Shown piece after piece: positions 61,301 through 64,000 of a DNA stretch of 64,000 nt. The stretch spans positions 110,001 through 174,000 of the forward strand of contig CP033464.1 in the NCBI GenBank assembly GCA_007833815.1. Reading direction: 5' to 3'. Position 1 is the stretch's first letter, and each line of letters opens with the position of its first letter. The translations under genes and the position numbers were made by a program. The notes below the pieces were generated by a model that saw nothing but the letters and a program-made list of their open reading frames with translations, ran no database searches and was not told where the DNA came from. The stretch comes from Brevibacillus laterosporus (GTDB lineage: Bacteria; Bacillota; Bacilli; Brevibacillales; Brevibacillaceae).

Positions 61301-62051
61301 GCACAATTTGGAAGAATTTCGAGACCTAACAAACATACTGACAAATTTAGAGCTAGATGACTCCGCCTCGAAAGAGAGGATTTATAACCGCTTAGTCTTC
61401 AAAATGCAAACCAGAACGATCCAACCAAACCATACGAAAAAAGGAGAAATTCATATGAAAAATACTAAATGGAAGTCCCTTGCCGTAAGTGCCATTGCCA
61501 TAGTTTGTCTATGCGGTGCTTTCTCAACTACATCGTTTGCCCAAGGGATGATCCAATCGATATTGGCACGTTTCCAAGTTGGAAATATGGAGATTACTCA
61601 ATTTGATCGAGAGCTGCCTACGAAAGTAACCCCAGCGGAAGTGAAGAAACCAGGCAGTGAAGCAACAGCAATTCAGATGGAAACTCCTCCGCAAATAACA
61701 GTGGAAAAGGCGCGTGCCGCTACGGGAATTGACTTTCCGACACCCCAATGGCTGTCTGATCATTATCAGTTCGTAAACTGCGTGGTCCAAGGCAAACAAA
61801 TGATTGAGGTGCAGTATAAAAAGGAGGGAGACTTCATTTCCTTGTTAATTTCTCGTGGTGGAAAAAACGAAATCGGCACTACAGATGGGGTCAAAACAGA
61901 AACCATCGATGGTACAAAAGTCTATTTTGCAAATGGAATCGTCCTTTGGGAGCACCAAGGCTTTACTTATGAATTGTACCAAATGACAGAGAAGGATTTT
62001 GATACAAAGACGCTTGGCCAAATCATCAAATCGTTGTCCTCGAGCAAATAA
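61290..62051 (+). CDS. DUF4367 protein, candidate anti-sigma/partner of the sigma factor
   Basis: 253 residues from ATG 61290 (GAGGGGG upstream). Layout: ~58 cytoplasmic residues, one hydrophobic segment (SLAVSAIAIVCLCGAFSTTSFA), then an exported DUF4367-type domain (TGIDFPTPQWLSDHYQF, MIEVQYKKEGDFISLLISRGG, VYFANGIVLWEHQGFTYELY). A second start at ATG 61455 has an even better AAGGAG site and would give a secreted 198-residue form whose signal peptide is that same hydrophobic segment. Anti-sigma function is inferred from position. Confidence 0.8.
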   Translation: MRSKHNLEEFRDLTNILTNLELDDSASKERIYNRLVFKMQTRTIQPNHTKKGEIHMKNTKWKSLAVSAIAIVCLCGAFSTTSFAQGMIQSILARFQVGNMEITQFDRELPTKVTPAEVKKPGSEATAIQMETPPQITVEKARAATGIDFPTPQWLSDHYQFVNCVVQGKQMIEVQYKKEGDFISLLISRGGKNEIGTTDGVKTETIDGTKVYFANGIVLWEHQGFTYELYQMTEKDFDTKTLGQIIKSLSSSK

Positions 62052-62193
62052 GAGTTGAATCTATGACAAATACGTAAATTAGGTGTTTAGACTCTTCTAC
62101 ATAGGAGAGTCTAAGATTGAAGAGAAACCCCACATTTTTGGAGGGCACTGAAAATCTTACGATTTTCCGAAGGAATTATATAGCTTCATCAAA

Positions 62194-62240
62194 AAAAAGA
62201 CGGCTCAAATTCATTTCTTGAATGCAAGAGTCGTCTTTTT
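62194..62240 (-). terminator. Terminator of the IS1182 transposase
   Basis: AAAAAGACGACTC pairs with GGCTCGTC-type sequence: on the minus strand AAAAAGACGACTC...GAGCCGTCTTTTT (one G-T pair), followed by TTTG, about 30 bases after the stop. Confidence 0.7.
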
Positions 62241-62269
62241 ACCATTTTCATCGGTTTATTATTTTGTTT

Positions 62270-63721
62270 TTAATCCATTAATTTCAATATTCTTTTTAAG
62301 TTTACAGTGAATATAGCCATTGCCCCTTGTAACTCCATGCCAATAAGACCCGAAGATGATGCCACATCATACCCGTGTCTGTGTTTTAGCTCACTGTTTT
62401 TCGCTTCAATTTTATATCTTTCCTTTGATTTTTCTTTAAAGTACTCACTCTCTTGGAATTTTGCCTGTTCAGTATGTTCACTGGATTTAATACTCACTGA
62501 GTAACTTTTGCTTTTTGCTCCGTCTTTATAACAATCCTCTTTCAATGGACATTGCTTGCATTTCTCAATATCAAAGTAATACGTATCCGTTTGATTTTTC
62601 CCTACACCTTTTTTCCCTTGTCGAGCTTTACGGACTGCCATATGTCCTGCTTTACACACATACATCCCGGCATCCTTATTAAATTCAAATTCATCTTCCT
62701 TTTTACGATTCCCTTGCGTAACGAGAGGGTTTAATTTAGAAACTAGTTTGATTTCATTCTTTTTACTGTAAATAATATTATCTTTTTCCGAATAAGCTGT
62801 ATCACCGATAACTGTTTCAATCTCCATGCCAGCTTCTATACTTTTCTCAATCAACGTTTGTAATTGCTTTCCATCACTTTTTTCTCCAGAAGTAATTGTT
62901 GCGGCTGTGATTATCCTTTCTTCACTCATTGCCAAGTGTGTTTTGTAGCCAAAAAACGAGGAATCTGCACTTTTATGACCAAGTTTTGCATCAGGATCTT
63001 CTGAGATTTGCAACTGTTCGAGGTCATCAGTGACAGTTTCTTTCAGTAGATTTAACTGTTCTTTTACTTTTGGATACTCGGAGATATTGCCTTCTTTTTC
63101 GATTACGTCAATGAGCTTTTGACAGTAGTCTATTTCATCCTCTAATACATTGGATGTTGTTTTAGCAGGGAACTTCTGCTTCATATTTTCATCTATTGTG
63201 TAGACGGCTTTTCTTAATTTCTTTGATCGATCCGTGAGGATCTCCTTCGGAGATTTTTGATTATAGCGAGCTTTCGTATGAGTAGCATCAACAATAATAG
63301 CTTTACTTTTGATAATCCCCTTTTCAATAGCGATTTGAACTGTTTTATTAATAAGCATATCTAGAAGGTTAATGTCTTTTAAACGTAGCTTTCGAAATTT
63401 GGTTAAAGAACTCGCTTCTATCACTTTCTCCTCTGGTACCATATGGAGAAAATACTTAAATGACATGTCATATTTCGAACGTTCAACCAAATCTACATCA
63501 GACAAATCATAAATAGACTTCAACAATAAATATTTAAACATACGAATAGGATCAATAGCTTTACGACCATTATCTAGGCAGTATTTATCCTTAAGCTCGT
63601 CATACACAAAAGAGAAGTCCATAAGTTCGTTGATTTTTCGTAACAAATTATCCTTCGGAACGACTACATCATATATAGCTATAAATGGACTGAAGATCAT
63701 TGATTGTTGTTTTTGAATCAT
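62270..63721 (-). CDS. IS1182-family transposase (DDE)
   Basis: 483 residues from ATG 63721; the longer reading adds five residues (MWVGT). The N-terminal DUF772 region reads VVVPKDNLLRKINELMDFSFVYDELKDKYC, NGRKAIDPIRMFKYLLLKSIYDLSDVDLVERSKYDMSFKYFL. Catalytic segments: AIIVDATHTKAR (first Asp), ETVIGDTAYSEKDN (second Asp) and the late KERYKIEAKNSELKHRHGYD (Glu). A cysteine cluster (CKQCPLKEDC) sits before the last motif. Complete and apparently functional. Confidence 0.93.
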   Translation of the reverse strand: MIQKQQSMIFSPFIAIYDVVVPKDNLLRKINELMDFSFVYDELKDKYCLDNGRKAIDPIRMFKYLLLKSIYDLSDVDLVERSKYDMSFKYFLHMVPEEKVIEASSLTKFRKLRLKDINLLDMLINKTVQIAIEKGIIKSKAIIVDATHTKARYNQKSPKEILTDRSKKLRKAVYTIDENMKQKFPAKTTSNVLEDEIDYCQKLIDVIEKEGNISEYPKVKEQLNLLKETVTDDLEQLQISEDPDAKLGHKSADSSFFGYKTHLAMSEERIITAATITSGEKSDGKQLQTLIEKSIEAGMEIETVIGDTAYSEKDNIIYSKKNEIKLVSKLNPLVTQGNRKKEDEFEFNKDAGMYVCKAGHMAVRKARQGKKGVGKNQTDTYYFDIEKCKQCPLKEDCYKDGAKSKSYSVSIKSSEHTEQAKFQESEYFKEKSKERYKIEAKNSELKHRHGYDVASSSGLIGMELQGAMAIFTVNLKRILKLMD

Positions 63722-63909
63722 CGTACCCACCCACATAAATTGATACTTTTATTATACAGAAAAAAGGTACAATCACCTCGAAAAATGAGGGATTATACCT
63801 TTTTTTTGTTAAGTGGACTTTTTCAGTGCCCTCCATTTTTGTTGGGGTTTTTCTTTGTATTAATTTGTTATAATATTATAAAAACTATTTAGTTAGGATG
63901 GTGCTCGAG

Positions 63910-64000
63910 ATGCTTCGTACCAATGATAAGAATGTTCAAATGCAATATGAACTTGTATGTTTGGATGAGCTTGTACCCGAAGGGCACCTCCTACGAATAA
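63910..64000 (+). CDS. 5' part of a second IS1182-type transposase, cut by the window edge
   Basis: ATG 63910 opens MLRTNDKNVQMQYELVCLDE then LVPEGHLLRI to the edge. The pattern (Q)YExVxLDxLVPExHLLRKI is the N-terminal signature of IS1182-type transposases of another subgroup than the one at 62270. AGGATGG precedes it and TATAAT-like sequence lies at about 63869. Its right half is outside the window. Confidence 0.7.
   Translation, partial: MLRTNDKNVQMQYELVCLDELVPEGHLLRI

Larger units (their letters stand above)
62141..63833 (-). mobile_element. Complete IS1182-family insertion sequence
   Basis: 1693 bp bounded by the perfect 14-bp inverted repeats GAGGGCACTGAAAA (62141-62154) and TTTTCAGTGCCCTC (63820-63833), flanked by the 8-bp direct repeat CATTTTTG (62133-62140 and 63834-63841). 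It carries one intact transposase on the minus strand. The flanks joined restore a terminator hairpin (AAACCCCA-CATTTTTG-TTGGGGTTT), and the duplicated bases are exactly its loop. Confidence 0.9.

Noticed and set aside
1-64000. tRNA, rRNA, CRISPR array or replication origin
   Set aside because: None seen on reading both strands; without a covariance search small RNAs cannot be excluded.

Overview
The window looks like a chromosomal segment of a low-GC, endospore-forming Bacillales species. Brevibacillus (B. laterosporus-like) is my best guess. The evidence is a Spo0E phosphatase, a CotS-family coat-type kinase, two orphan PAS histidine kinases, HemQ, a B. subtilis-like rbsRKDACB operon and a GlcT-controlled PTS. 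The genus is an inference from gene content; no rRNA, tRNA or CRISPR array is visible.

Layout. 0-13.8 kb: fatty-acid genes (a frameshifted fadR and an acyl-CoA ligase), two PAS sensor kinases, a SurA-like anchored chaperone, spo0E, a CotS-like protein, a polysaccharide deacetylase and an aromatic-acid-exporter-like protein. 13.9-18.9 kb: an accessory patch with a direct repeat, a nonsense-interrupted yolD, an unrecognised secreted protein, a phage-like small basic protein, vanZ and vanY next to the C-terminal stump of a histidine kinase, and a truncated GAF gene. 19-28 kb: SIMPL protein, LacI and DeoR regulators, HAD phosphatase, psuK-psuG (pseudouridine breakdown) with paired direct-repeat operators, a YfcC-type transporter and cutC. 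28-34.2 kb: a GlcNAc/glucosamine block read leftwards as glcT, crr-type EIIA, nagB and two tandem EIICB paralogues. Two RAT antiterminator/terminator switches precede glcT and the EIIA gene. 34.2-34.6 kb: an orphan IS200/IS605-type element without tnpA or tnpB whose right end looks like an omega-RNA scaffold.

34.6-42.9 kb: DoxX protein, the rbs ribose operon with two cre-like operators, and degV. 43-48.6 kb: a decayed IS200 tnpA, hutI and hutU, a hutG relic and an AraC regulator. 48.6-58.5 kb: aspA, hemQ, coaA, an SgrR-type regulator divergent from an MFS exporter, a DUF3817 protein and CapA. 58.5-64 kb is again accessory: tiny ORFs, a LytTR/DUF3021 pair, a phage terminase relic, an ECF sigma factor with a DUF4367 partner, a complete IS1182-family element inserted in a terminator loop, and the start of a second IS1182-type transposase at the right edge.

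The most unusual signals are the orphan IS605/omega-RNA-like element and its hairpin shared with the tnpA relic 9 kb away, the IS1182 insertion with an 8-bp duplication equal to a terminator loop, the VanS-stump/VanY/VanZ remnant, and the dual RAT control of a duplicated GlcNAc PTS. Several broken genes (fadR, yolD, tnpA, hutG, terminase, GAF) were rebuilt by hand-reading across frameshifts or stops; each could also reflect a sequencing error.
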